Source: UBA868 sp016776875 (GTDB lineage: Bacteria; Pseudomonadota; Gammaproteobacteria; Arenicellales; UBA868). From it: DNA of 64,000 nt. The stretch is from NCBI GenBank assembly GCA_051201585.1, contig CP179198.1, positions 620,001 through 684,000 of the forward strand, written 5' to 3'. Below, one piece after another: positions 55,235-63,017 of the stretch (position 1 is the first letter of the stretch; each line of letters opens with the position of its first letter). The notes beneath the pieces were generated by a model, which was given only the letters and a program-made list of their open reading frames with translations, was not told the DNA's origin and ran no database searches. The translations under genes were made by a program, and so were the position numbers.

Positions 55235-56665
55235 ATGAGTCTCAGTTCACGTTTTCGGTTAACCGGCTTTCGGCAATTGAGTCGAGCCTGGACGGAGATC
55301 GAACAGACCGCCCTGAGTCGAATTACAGGTCGAGCCCGACCGGGTCTTCCCGCCGATGACCGCGGCCTCATTTGTCAGCAAATAGACGATTGTCTTTCAG
55401 AAACCGGCGGCGCTGTCATGGCGAGGGCGCGAGCCGCGGGATTGGGGCGTACCTACCTCGAACTGAACGCCGAGGGCCGTGAGAACTTCCTGCGACTCTT
55501 AGCAGAAGATTATGGCGTTGGTAACCACGCATTAAAAATCGCTATTAACCAGTGGCTCGCGTACGAGAAAAACTCGCCCGCATTATCCAGTCGGGACTTG
55601 CTCAGGGCCCAGTCTCAATTACGAGACGTGCTTCGATCCCCTCGCATGCGATTATTGACGCAGTTCAACGTGCTTCCTCAAGGCTTGAAATTTTTGTGCG
55701 AGATGAGAGCCGCGCTTTTGAAGATCAAAAAAGAAAGCGATCAATTGTTGGCGTTTGACGAGGAATTAAAAGATCTGTTGGCAACCTGGTTTGATGTGGG
55801 TTTTTTAACGCTCGAGAGAATTACTTGGGATGCACCAGCAACTTTGCTTGAAATGTTGGCTGAGCACGAGGCGGTGCACTCAATACGCTCCTGGCAGGAT
55901 ATCAAGCATCGACTGGCAGCCCCTGATCGAAGATGCTTTGCATTTACTCACGAGCAGATGCCTCATCAGCCGCTGATTTTCGTTTGGGTGGCATTGACGG
56001 ATGGTATTGCTGATCAGATCGATAATCTTTTGAAGATTGATCAACAAGAGCTTGATCCCAATAAGGCAGATACTGCAGTTTTTTACTCAATTTCCGCAAC
56101 GCAACAGGGGCTGGATGGTGTCGGTTTCGGCAGTTTTTTGATTAAGCGAGTCGTCGATCATTTGAGTCGAGACCATAAGCAGCTTAAGCATTTCGCAACG
56201 CTATCTCCCATACCTGGATTCAATCGCTGGTTGACGGGCCAGAGATCGTTGAGTCCTGAATTGCAGCATCCGCGCGTTCAGAACGGTTTAAAGGTATTAG
56301 GCGAACTGGGGGCTTTGGATAGAATGTTTGTCGATAGAAGTTGGTTGCGAAACGAGATTGCAACGACCCGGGCTCGACAGGCGTTAACGGTTTTAGCGGC
56401 TCATTATTTGGTCCGCGAAAAACGGGATAACAGCGCGCATGATCGGGTCGCTAATTTTCATCTCAACAACGGCGCGAGTATCGCGCGTATCAACTTTCCA
56501 GCAGATCTTAGCCGACGAGGCCAGAAGCAGTCAGCCGGGATAATGGTCAATTATCGGTATACCCTAAAAGATATCGAATCGAATCATGAGTCGTACCATG
56601 ATCAGGGGAAGATTGAGCAGTCTCGAGCCATTACGAGTTTATTAAAAACTAAGATCGCAAATTAG
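55235..56665 (+). CDS. Malonyl-CoA decarboxylase
   Basis: A 476-residue enzyme that converts malonyl-CoA to acetyl-CoA. The N-terminal helical domain is followed by the acetyltransferase-like catalytic domain with RRCFAFTHEQMPHQPLIFVWVALTDG, SISATQQGLDGVGFGSFLIK and TLSPIPGFNRWL, which contains the family's catalytic Ser/His region (HYLVREK downstream). The length is normal for bacterial MCD. It lies on the same strand as the Rieske oxygenase, about 100 bases on. No malonate ligase or transporter is adjacent. Confidence 0.9.
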   Translation: MSLSSRFRLTGFRQLSRAWTEIEQTALSRITGRARPGLPADDRGLICQQIDDCLSETGGAVMARARAAGLGRTYLELNAEGRENFLRLLAEDYGVGNHALKIAINQWLAYEKNSPALSSRDLLRAQSQLRDVLRSPRMRLLTQFNVLPQGLKFLCEMRAALLKIKKESDQLLAFDEELKDLLATWFDVGFLTLERITWDAPATLLEMLAEHEAVHSIRSWQDIKHRLAAPDRRCFAFTHEQMPHQPLIFVWVALTDGIADQIDNLLKIDQQELDPNKADTAVFYSISATQQGLDGVGFGSFLIKRVVDHLSRDHKQLKHFATLSPIPGFNRWLTGQRSLSPELQHPRVQNGLKVLGELGALDRMFVDRSWLRNEIATTRARQALTVLAAHYLVREKRDNSAHDRVANFHLNNGASIARINFPADLSRRGQKQSAGIMVNYRYTLKDIESNHESYHDQGKIEQSRAITSLLKTKIAN

Positions 56666-56681
56666 GGCTTATAAAAGCTCC

Positions 56682-56933
56682 CTATCTTTTGTAACACGCC
56701 ACCAAGCATAGTTCCCGAAGTACACTTTTGCTCGTGTGATCAAGGCATCGAAGGTCTGATGCGGTTAAAAGACGCTGTTGTATCAGTTGTAAAAGTTTTT
56801 CCGACTGAATCTCTATAGAGACGCGTCCAGATTGTAGATTACAGGGCTTTCTTTTAGCTTTTGACCGCTGTTCTTTCACCAAGGGAGGGGCGCACCATCC
56901 GCTTTGGGTACCATTTTGATTAGGGATACGCAT
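56682..56933 (-). CDS. Small basic protein downstream of DUF2325 gene
   Basis: A possible 83-residue protein overlapping the DUF2325 stop by 14 bases, suggesting translational coupling. It is basic in the middle (EQRSKAKRKP) and ends with SDLRCLDHTSKSVLRELCLVACYKR-type sequence containing three Cys. I do not recognise it. A gene here is supported by tight spacing within the minus-strand iron operon, but no homologue can be named. Confidence 0.45.
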   Translation of the reverse strand: MRIPNQNGTQSGWCAPPLVKEQRSKAKRKPCNLQSGRVSIEIQSEKLLQLIQQRLLTASDLRCLDHTSKSVLRELCLVACYKR

Positions 56934-58209
56934 GGCTAAGGGCCCTCCCAAGCGTGGAAAGACTGGCACGTCGCACGGGGAGAAATCGAATGTCTAACTT
57001 TTGGCATTCGCGTTTGATTCTTCCAATTGCGTTGTGGCTGATACAGTCTATTGGGCATACCACAACGTCGGCCTGTGGAAGCAATTCGTCAAGTCTTCGA
57101 TCGCCATCCTCCCGACCGCCGTCGTGAAAAAAGAGGCACCCATTGAGTTTCTCGACGAGGTCTCGGAAGTGCGGGGCTTGCCGAAAGCGTCCCCCAACAT
57201 AGAGCACTTTTTTTCCATTGAGGTCGGTTGTTGACGACAGGTTTTTATCTTCATTTGTAGATCCGTTTTGGGGTTCACGTTCGCACCCGCATACGGTGTC
57301 GACGCGCGGCGGGCTTTTGCTATTTATCTCGATTTCCGGTTTCTGATGATCTGCCTTAGCCTGGAGAAGTTCCTGTCGCAACTCGGATTTTTCCCGCCTG
57401 AGGTCTCTGACTAATTGGGCCAGCAACTTGTTTTTTTTTCTAGTCTTGATAAGTTTGATCTGATCGTCCTCGGCGGCTTCACTCTTGCAACAGTTCTGTT
57501 GGCGTAATTGCGACTTGAGATTTAACAATCCCTTCTGTAGTTCAGACTCCTTCTGCTCCCATGAGCGAATCAGCTCAGTCCGTTTGATATTAAGATGTTT
57601 GATTTCACGTACGAGACGTTGATTCTCTTTACGTAGTTTGGGGAGATCTCTCAAATCTGCGCGACAGGCCATTCCCGAGATATGGGAAAGCATATGAATA
57701 TCGCCAACCGCTTTACTCCGGATATCGGATGGAGTGTTTTTATTTGTAATTAGCACGTAGTAAGAACCTGTTAAATCACCGCCTTGCAGCGCTTCCTCCC
57801 AGAGCGTTTCATATTGAGAAAAGTGCGTTTCCTTGAATCGAGTAATTGACGTCTTGAATTTTTGTCGAAATAACTTCTCTAACAATCGACCGGGTCGGGT
57901 CCCATCATGTGCGGCATTTACAAAAATATTATGTAGGTGATAGTCCGTGTACTGATCGGGATTATCGATCCGGGATTTATGAGCCAGTTTGCGAATTTCG
58001 GGAATGGTTGCGCATGTTCCGACTAACGCACAAAGGTACTTGGACTCAAGTTCCCAGAGATGAGAAAAAGAGTTTTTAGGCTCCGGATTCGTTGACGGGG
58101 CTTTAAACGGCGTTTTTTTGACGCCAAAACCAGGCGGGTTCTGGGCCGAACGTGGGGACAGCCCAGGCGAGTTCTGATTTGCTGTTGGTGGAATTTGATC
58201 GGAATCCAT
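56920..58209 (-). CDS. DUF2325 domain protein with central coiled coil
   Basis: A 429-residue cytoplasmic protein. The N-terminus is Pro-rich and low complexity; residues 50-190 form a helical region (WELESKYLCALVGTCATI and DYHLHNIFVNAAHDGTRPG). Residues 195-285 are strongly coiled coil, and the C-terminal 90 residues are a DUF2325 domain (GKKVLYVGGRFRQAPHFRDLVE, VVVCPIDCISHNAI). DUF2325 proteins occur in iron-responsive loci of proteobacteria. Here the gene and a small upstream ORF are divergent from a peroxiredoxin across a Fur-box palindrome. The molecular role is unknown. Confidence 0.8.
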   Translation of the reverse strand: MDSDQIPPTANQNSPGLSPRSAQNPPGFGVKKTPFKAPSTNPEPKNSFSHLWELESKYLCALVGTCATIPEIRKLAHKSRIDNPDQYTDYHLHNIFVNAAHDGTRPGRLLEKLFRQKFKTSITRFKETHFSQYETLWEEALQGGDLTGSYYVLITNKNTPSDIRSKAVGDIHMLSHISGMACRADLRDLPKLRKENQRLVREIKHLNIKRTELIRSWEQKESELQKGLLNLKSQLRQQNCCKSEAAEDDQIKLIKTRKKNKLLAQLVRDLRREKSELRQELLQAKADHQKPEIEINSKSPPRVDTVCGCEREPQNGSTNEDKNLSSTTDLNGKKVLYVGGRFRQAPHFRDLVEKLNGCLFFHDGGREDGDRRLDELLPQADVVVCPIDCISHNAIGRIKRECQKLDIRFLPVRRASLSTLGRALSHAYP

Positions 58210-58223
58210 TTTTCAGTGCTTTT

Positions 58224-58463
58224 TCAGTGCAATATTGGTTGGCATTGCCAATGCAGGGCAAGAAGGCGTTCTGCTGTTTTATCCAGCTTGGCGCAGCCCT
58301 GTGAACGAGCGGCCTCTTTAAGCCATGAGAGATGTTGGGCGATTTCAGATGCGAGATAAGGCTCTCTTGAGTCAGCGTATCGGGACATCAGGTACAGAAG
58401 AGCGGAACAGAGCATTTCGACTGAGTCATTCGATGTGTGGGCGTTAACTGAAGATGCTTCCAT
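58224..58463 (-). CDS. Small protein upstream of DUF2325 gene
   Basis: A 79-residue acidic helical protein (SVEMLCSALLYLMSRYADSREPY, LKEAARSQGCAKLDKTAERLLALHW). It is 14 bases before the DUF2325 gene and first in that operon, with the Fur box about 65 bases upstream. I do not recognise its family. The position in a coupled operon and the clean ATG with a purine-rich leader support it as real. Confidence 0.6.
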   Translation of the reverse strand: MEASSVNAHTSNDSVEMLCSALLYLMSRYADSREPYLASEIAQHLSWLKEAARSQGCAKLDKTAERLLALHWQCQPILH

Positions 58464-58528
58464 TTTAAAAAGGTTTCCTTTTAGGCTGATTTAGCGGAAC
58501 GAGAATGGTGATTAAAATAATTATTGCG

Positions 58529-58547
58529 AATAAGAATGATTCGTATT
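58529..58547. promoter_or_regulatory. Fur box between the DUF2325 operon and the peroxiredoxin gene
   Basis: AATAAGAATGATTCGTATT is a palindrome around G58538 with eight of nine pairs matching, of the AATGAGAATGATT..-type Fur consensus. It sits in the 160-base divergent promoter region, so iron-bound Fur could repress both operons. Confidence 0.72.
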
Positions 58548-58622
58548 ATCATATGGAAAAACGAGCTTGTCAACCAACCTGTTGTTGACCAATTTTTGAC
58601 CGCAGATGATTAAAGGAAAAAA

Positions 58623-59246
58623 ATGACTTTATTAATTGGAAAAGAGGCGCCTGATTTCACCGCCGATGCCTGTACACCCGATGGAGAACTGCTGGAAGGG
58701 TTTCATCTTCATCCGGAAATCGATAAACGTTACGGAGTAATCTTTTTTTACCCGATGGATTTCACATTCGTTTGCCCAACTGAAATCCTTGCTTTGTCCA
58801 GTCAGGCTGAAATGTTTAAAAAATTAAATTGTTCAGTTGTTGGAATAAGTGTGGATTCAAAATGGACCCACAACGCGTGGCGGAATACACCTCCAGAGAT
58901 GGGCGGAATAGGCGACATCAGTTTCACATTGATCTCAGACCTTGATCGATCGATATCCGCTTCGTACGGAGTGCTTGCGGAGGATAGCCACAGCTATTAT
59001 CCAAGCGGGGTATCCGTTCGAGCCACTTTTCTCACCGATAAAACGCGAATTGTTCGGCATATGGTTGTGAACGATGAGCCGTTGGGCCGCAATATGAATG
59101 AGCTGATTCGAATGATTCAGGCGCTTCAGTTTTTTGAAGAGAATGGACAAGTTTGTCCATCGGGATGGAATGCGGGGGATGCGGGGATGATTAATTCGCC
59201 TGAGGGAGTCGCGACATTTTTATCCGAGTCTTCCAAAATTTCTTAG
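58623..59246 (+). CDS. 2-Cys peroxiredoxin (AhpC/TSA, Prx1 type)
   Basis: A 207-residue typical 2-Cys peroxiredoxin. The peroxidatic Cys is in YPMDFTFVCPTE and the resolving Cys in GQVCPSGW near the C-terminus. It reduces H2O2 and organic peroxides in the cytoplasm. It heads a plus-strand group with two small Cys-containing ORFs and faces the DUF2325 operon across a Fur box, so it is likely iron-regulated. It is separate from the Prx5-type peroxiredoxin at 43621. Confidence 0.93.
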   Translation: MTLLIGKEAPDFTADACTPDGELLEGFHLHPEIDKRYGVIFFYPMDFTFVCPTEILALSSQAEMFKKLNCSVVGISVDSKWTHNAWRNTPPEMGGIGDISFTLISDLDRSISASYGVLAEDSHSYYPSGVSVRATFLTDKTRIVRHMVVNDEPLGRNMNELIRMIQALQFFEENGQVCPSGWNAGDAGMINSPEGVATFLSESSKIS

Positions 59247-59262
59247 GGTTAATAAGTGACAA

Positions 59263-59493
59263 ATGACAAATATAGAAACGAATGATGCGCATAGCAGCAA
59301 CCACTGTAGCGATGCGGAGGTTTGCGAGAGTTGTGGTGGCTGGGTTCGGGCATCGCCGGGATGTAAGGTTACTTTCGGCTCGGATGGGGCTCAATGCTTC
59401 GGGATGGCTGCCATCCAGGATCAAAAACCTTGGCAGCAGAAACTATGTTGGAGTTGCATGAATGATGCGGTTACAAGTCTTATCTCAAACTAA
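59263..59493 (+). CDS. Small CxxC protein
   Basis: A 76-residue protein with two CxxC pairs, CESCGGW and CWSCMND, plus further Cys (PGCKVTF, AQCFGM), suggesting a small zinc or iron-sulfur binding fold. It starts 17 bases after the peroxiredoxin stop, so it is probably cotranscribed. Its 3' end overlaps the next ORF by 32 bases. I do not recognise the family. Confidence 0.55.
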   Translation: MTNIETNDAHSSNHCSDAEVCESCGGWVRASPGCKVTFGSDGAQCFGMAAIQDQKPWQQKLCWSCMNDAVTSLISN

Positions 59494-59764
59494 AGTGATT
59501 GGAAAAAGTGTGTTTCGGTCACTCTCGCTCGACTCTCTAGAAGTAGGTGAAAAGTTCAATATTAATGGCGCTTCTTTGCGGGCGGTTCTTCGGACTTTGT
59601 TACACAACGGAATTTCCGAATCAACAGAGTTGATGGTTTTGAGTCGGAATCAGTCGAGTATTTGTGTCAGCGCCTGTAGTGGCCCGCAATGTGTCCGTCT
59701 CCGAAAGGCGCATGCGAAACACGTTTCAGTCCAACTGGTCCCACCAGAAAAAAAAACAGAATAG
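59462..59764 (+). CDS. Small hypothetical protein overlapping the CxxC protein gene
   Basis: A 100-residue (or 99-residue, from ATG 59465) protein with LEVGEKFNINGASLRAVLRTLLHNG and a CVSACSGPQCVRLRKAHAKH segment carrying three Cys. It is probably coupled to the upstream ORF by a 32-base overlap. The family is unknown. It could be a partner in the same Fur-controlled unit. Confidence 0.5.
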   Translation: MMRLQVLSQTKVIGKSVFRSLSLDSLEVGEKFNINGASLRAVLRTLLHNGISESTELMVLSRNQSSICVSACSGPQCVRLRKAHAKHVSVQLVPPEKKTE

Positions 59765-59767
59765 CGG

Positions 59768-59950
59768 ATGATTATGGCTAGAACGATACGGATAGGGGGG
59801 TCTGACGTGTATTTTCGGTCAAGACAGCGTGTTGTTGTCCAATTGAATGGTGGAGCCAGTTCTGATCTCGTTTGTTCAATCAGTCTCAAATCAATTTGTG
59901 AGACCTGCAACGGCATTGGGTTGTGTGTCTTTCTAAAAAATATAATTTAA
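59768..59950 (+). CDS. Very small hypothetical ORF before fur
   Basis: A 60-residue frame starting three bases after the previous stop (ATG 59768 or 59774), with a C-terminal CETCNGIGLC motif. Tight spacing supports it as part of the same unit, but the sequence is short and unrecognised, so it may be spurious. Confidence 0.3.
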   Translation: MIMARTIRIGGSDVYFRSRQRVVVQLNGGASSDLVCSISLKSICETCNGIGLCVFLKNII

Positions 59951-59954
59951 ACGT

Positions 59955-59973
59955 ATTGCGAACCATTCGCATT
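59955..59973. promoter_or_regulatory. Fur box upstream of fur
   Basis: ATTGCGAACCATTCGCATT is a 19-bp palindrome with seven of nine pairs matching. Its reverse complement AATGCGAATGGTTCGCAAT closely fits the AATGCGAATGATTCGCATT-type Fur site. An extra GCGAAT hexamer follows. It lies 67 bases before the fur ATG, fitting autoregulation. Confidence 0.72.
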
Positions 59974-60039
59974 CGCGTTAATATCCGTCCAGCAGTGAAA
60001 TTAGCCCGACCCTGAATGAGGTGTGAGATTTTTTGAGCG

Positions 60040-60468
60040 ATGACAAAAAACACTTTGAAAGAGGAGGGTCTAAGCAAATTCACACCGCGGCTAGCCGTTC
60101 TAAACGTAATGCAAGAGAACAGTGGTTGTCACCTGAGCGCAGATGAGATCTATCAATATTTACTTGATCATGAGCGCCCCATGTCAATTAGCACGGTCTA
60201 CCGAGTTTTATCCCAATTAGAAAAAGTAGGAATAGTAAAAAAACAAAATTTTTGTACCGAACGGGTCAAGTGTTTTTATGAATTTGATGATCATCAACAC
60301 CATGACCATATGGTCTGTATTGAGTGTCGCTCAATCCATGAGTTTTTTGATCTGGAGATTGAGACAAGACAGATTGAAATAGCAAAAAATTTTGGATTTG
60401 AGTTAACCGATCACAAATTAAATCTGTATGGAATATGCGCGCTTTGCTCTACAACCCAAGCCGATTAG
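60040..60468 (+). CDS. fur: Ferric uptake regulator Fur
   Basis: A 142-residue iron-responsive repressor. The N-terminal winged helix contains FTPRLAVLNVM, HLSADEIYQYL and the recognition helix SISTVYRVLSQLEKVGIV. The dimerisation domain has the regulatory-site HHDHMVCIECRSIHEF and the structural CxxC ICALC near the C-terminus. It sits between the two iron units of this region, with Fur boxes upstream at 59955 and 58529. Confidence 0.93.
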   Translation: MTKNTLKEEGLSKFTPRLAVLNVMQENSGCHLSADEIYQYLLDHERPMSISTVYRVLSQLEKVGIVKKQNFCTERVKCFYEFDDHQHHDHMVCIECRSIHEFFDLEIETRQIEIAKNFGFELTDHKLNLYGICALCSTTQAD

Positions 60469-60510
60469 ATCCAATCACCCTGATCTAATTATTCCAAGTG
60501 AATATAGAAG

Positions 60511-60735
60511 ATGAAAAATTTTATTAAACAGGAAATTAAATATTGCTTTTCTTCGATACAGCGTGGGTCTATTCGCGCATTAGGAAGTGTTCAAGATTTC
60601 ATCAAATTTTTTGGGCGATCCGGTTCAATTTTTGGACTGATCAAACAGGTTCGGATAGAGACAGATGAGATAAGTTTTAAAAGACAATTATTTGCAGATA
60701 GATCACGAAGGTCCCGCAATCCTTCCGGATTCTAG
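60511..60735 (+). CDS. Small basic hypothetical ORF between fur and the Fe(III) binding protein
   Basis: A 74-residue Arg/Lys-rich frame (MKNFIKQEIKYCFSSIQRGS; SFKRQLFADRSRRSRNPSG). No ribosome site is clear and no family is recognised. It could be a small protein or an untranslated leader of the next gene. Confidence 0.3.
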   Translation: MKNFIKQEIKYCFSSIQRGSIRALGSVQDFIKFFGRSGSIFGLIKQVRIETDEISFKRQLFADRSRRSRNPSGF

Positions 60736-60828
60736 TGACGTACGTATCAACAAACAGATAGGAATCTCAAATTTTTAAGATCAAGATCCTCGATAAATTA
60801 ATTTCACCAACCAGGAGTTTTAGAAAAG

Positions 60829-61857
60829 ATGAAGATAAAAGTTAGACTTCCATTTATTGGCGCAGCAATGGTTTCGGCGTTTGTTGGGCTGACACCGCTT
60901 TTTGCAAGCGCAGGAGAGGTAAATGTCTATAGTTACCGAAAACCCAAGCTGATCGATCCCATGTTTGAGGTCTTTACTGAGCAAACAGGCATCAAAGTAA
61001 ATTCGGTGTTTGCCAAGAAGGGTATGTTGGAGCGTTTGGAGAGTGAAGGTGCTAACAGCCCTGCGGATCTTGTGTTCACGGTTGATATCGGCAGACTTTC
61101 TGATATTAAAAATGCTGGCTTAACGCAGTCGGTGAACGGCAAACGTTTCGCAGACGATATCCCTGAAAATTTTCGTGACCCCGAGGGCCATTGGTTTGGA
61201 TTGACAACGAGAGCACGAATTATTGCGGCGTCAAAAGAGCGTGTTAAGCCGAATGAGATTCTAAGTTACGAGGATCTTGCTGACCCGATGTGGAAGGGAA
61301 GAATTTGTACGCGATCAGGCAAGCATCCCTACATGACTGCTCTTATCGCGAGCATGATCGCTCAGCATGGAGAGCTCGCAGCGAAAGAATGGTTGATGGG
61401 TGTAAAGAGCAATCTAGCTCGTAAGCCTCAGGGAAATGACCGAGCACAAGTCAAGGCAATCAGTGAAGGCGTGTGCGACCTGGCGGTGATTAATCATTAT
61501 TACATGGCGAAGATGCTCAAAGATCCCGAGCAAGTGCCCTGGGCTGAATCTGTCAATGTCATCTTCCCAAATCAGTCGGACCGCGGGACACATATGAACG
61601 TCAGTGGAATGGCGCTTACCAAACATGCGCCGAATAAAGATGATGCTCTGAAACTGATGGCTTTCCTTGCGAGCGCCCAGGGTCAGGAGATGTATGTCCA
61701 GAAAAATGGCGAGTATCCTGTTAAATCCGGTATTCCGTGGAGTGATTTACAAAATTCATGGGGACCATTCAAAGAAGATAGCCGAGGACTTGCTGTGATT
61801 GCAGACAATCGCGCGGCAGCGGTTCGGTTAGCTGATGAGGTGGGTTACAACGATTAG
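60829..61857 (+). CDS. fbpA: Fe(III) ABC transporter substrate-binding protein
   Basis: A 342-residue periplasmic binding protein with a signal peptide (VRLPFIGAAMVSAFVGLTPLFASAGE, cleavage near FASAG). The iron-binding tyrosine regions are visible: VNVYSYRK near the N-terminus and the NHYYMAK pair, as in FbpA/FutA/IdiA proteins. It delivers Fe3+ to a permease, most likely the FbpB-like one beginning at 63018, though a porin gene lies between. It follows fur on the same strand. Confidence 0.9.
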   Translation: MKIKVRLPFIGAAMVSAFVGLTPLFASAGEVNVYSYRKPKLIDPMFEVFTEQTGIKVNSVFAKKGMLERLESEGANSPADLVFTVDIGRLSDIKNAGLTQSVNGKRFADDIPENFRDPEGHWFGLTTRARIIAASKERVKPNEILSYEDLADPMWKGRICTRSGKHPYMTALIASMIAQHGELAAKEWLMGVKSNLARKPQGNDRAQVKAISEGVCDLAVINHYYMAKMLKDPEQVPWAESVNVIFPNQSDRGTHMNVSGMALTKHAPNKDDALKLMAFLASAQGQEMYVQKNGEYPVKSGIPWSDLQNSWGPFKEDSRGLAVIADNRAAAVRLADEVGYND

Positions 61858-61996
61858 ATGTTGCATCGAGCAACAAGGGTCTGGAAACGAGTTAATCAGA
61901 TCAGGCCTTAATTGCAAGTGACTCTATTTTGTAATCGCGCTGAAATATTTCTGATGTAAAACAACAACACTTAAACCTTTTAGGAGATAACAAGTA

Positions 61997-62836
61997 ATGC
62001 AAAAGAAACTAATTGCAGCAGCAGTTGCCGGCGCCTTAGCCGCTCCCGTTGCAGTAGCAGACGTTGCAGTATCAGGCTCCATTCGTACCGGCGTTGAGTA
62101 CACCGGTTCCGAGTGGGTCGTCGCTGACAATAGTTCACGCCTTCGCTTCAAAGCCAGTTCCGATCTCGGTAATGGCCAGAGCGCGTTCATGAACTATGAG
62201 TTCCGTGTGAACTCTGCCCAGGGTTCCATCGTCACCGGTAACACCCAGCGTTTGTCCTATGTCGGCATCAAAGGCGACTGGGGTCAACTCAGCATGGGTT
62301 CCCAGTGGAGCACCCTGTTCAACACAGTCGGTACCTTCATCGATCCTTCAAACCGTTACGGCGGCGTGGGTTACTGGGGTAACGGCGGCGGCCAGTATCG
62401 TATGAAAGAGTCTGTCTATCTTTCAACGCAGCTTGGCGGTCTGTCCCTGTCTGGCGACCTGCAGATGAATCCTGGCGGCGACGATCTTGATCGTTTCACT
62501 GTCGGTGGTTTGATGGCTATCGGTGGCCTGTCCCTGGGCGCAGCCTATCAGGATAACGGCGATAACGACTTCACCGGTATCGCAGGTGCTATCAACCTCG
62601 CAGGTGTTGGCCTTTCCGGTGGTTTCACCGACGTCAACAACGTGGGTAGCGGCTATGGCATCAATGCCAAACTGGCCGGTATCACCGTTGCTTACGAAGA
62701 TTCTGACTCCTATGCTGATGGTCAGATCTGGGGCAACTATGCCATTGGTCTCGGTGGCGGCGCCAAAGCCATCATCGAAATCCTGAACGACGGCACCGAT
62801 ACCAAAGGTATTGGCATGCTGCGTATGGATTTCTAA
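61997..62836 (+). CDS. Outer-membrane porin
   Basis: A 279-residue outer-membrane beta-barrel protein. A signal peptide MQKKLIAAAVAGALAAPVAVA is followed by VAVSGSIRTGVEYTGSEW and RLRFKASSDLGNGQSAFMNYEFRV, typical of Gram-negative porins, and alternating hydrophobic strands. It ends in the required C-terminal aromatic residue (MDF). The length is short, suggesting fewer strands than 16. Codon use is strongly biased (many GGC and ACC), as for highly expressed genes. A strong terminator follows. Confidence 0.88.
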   Translation: MQKKLIAAAVAGALAAPVAVADVAVSGSIRTGVEYTGSEWVVADNSSRLRFKASSDLGNGQSAFMNYEFRVNSAQGSIVTGNTQRLSYVGIKGDWGQLSMGSQWSTLFNTVGTFIDPSNRYGGVGYWGNGGGQYRMKESVYLSTQLGGLSLSGDLQMNPGGDDLDRFTVGGLMAIGGLSLGAAYQDNGDNDFTGIAGAINLAGVGLSGGFTDVNNVGSGYGINAKLAGITVAYEDSDSYADGQIWGNYAIGLGGGAKAIIEILNDGTDTKGIGMLRMDF

Positions 62837-62872
62837 GATCCGTTGTTTAACTGGACCTTCGGGTCTGGTGTG

Positions 62873-62899
62873 AAAAGGGCGCCTTAGGGCGCCCTTTTT
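62873..62899 (+). terminator. Rho-independent terminator of the porin gene
   Basis: GGGCGCC (62877-62883) pairs with GGCGCCC (62888-62894), extended by four A-T pairs, and is followed by TTTTT. It is a classical terminator 37 bases after the porin stop. Confidence 0.9.
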
Positions 62900-63017
62900 G
62901 TTTGTCGAGACCTTATTAATGTTTTTATTTAAAAATTATTGGGGTTTGGGGAGTTTCAAGCTGAATATCGCCAAGGCTTTTTGTTGGCTGGATCAACGAT
63001 GGCTTACAATTAAAAAA

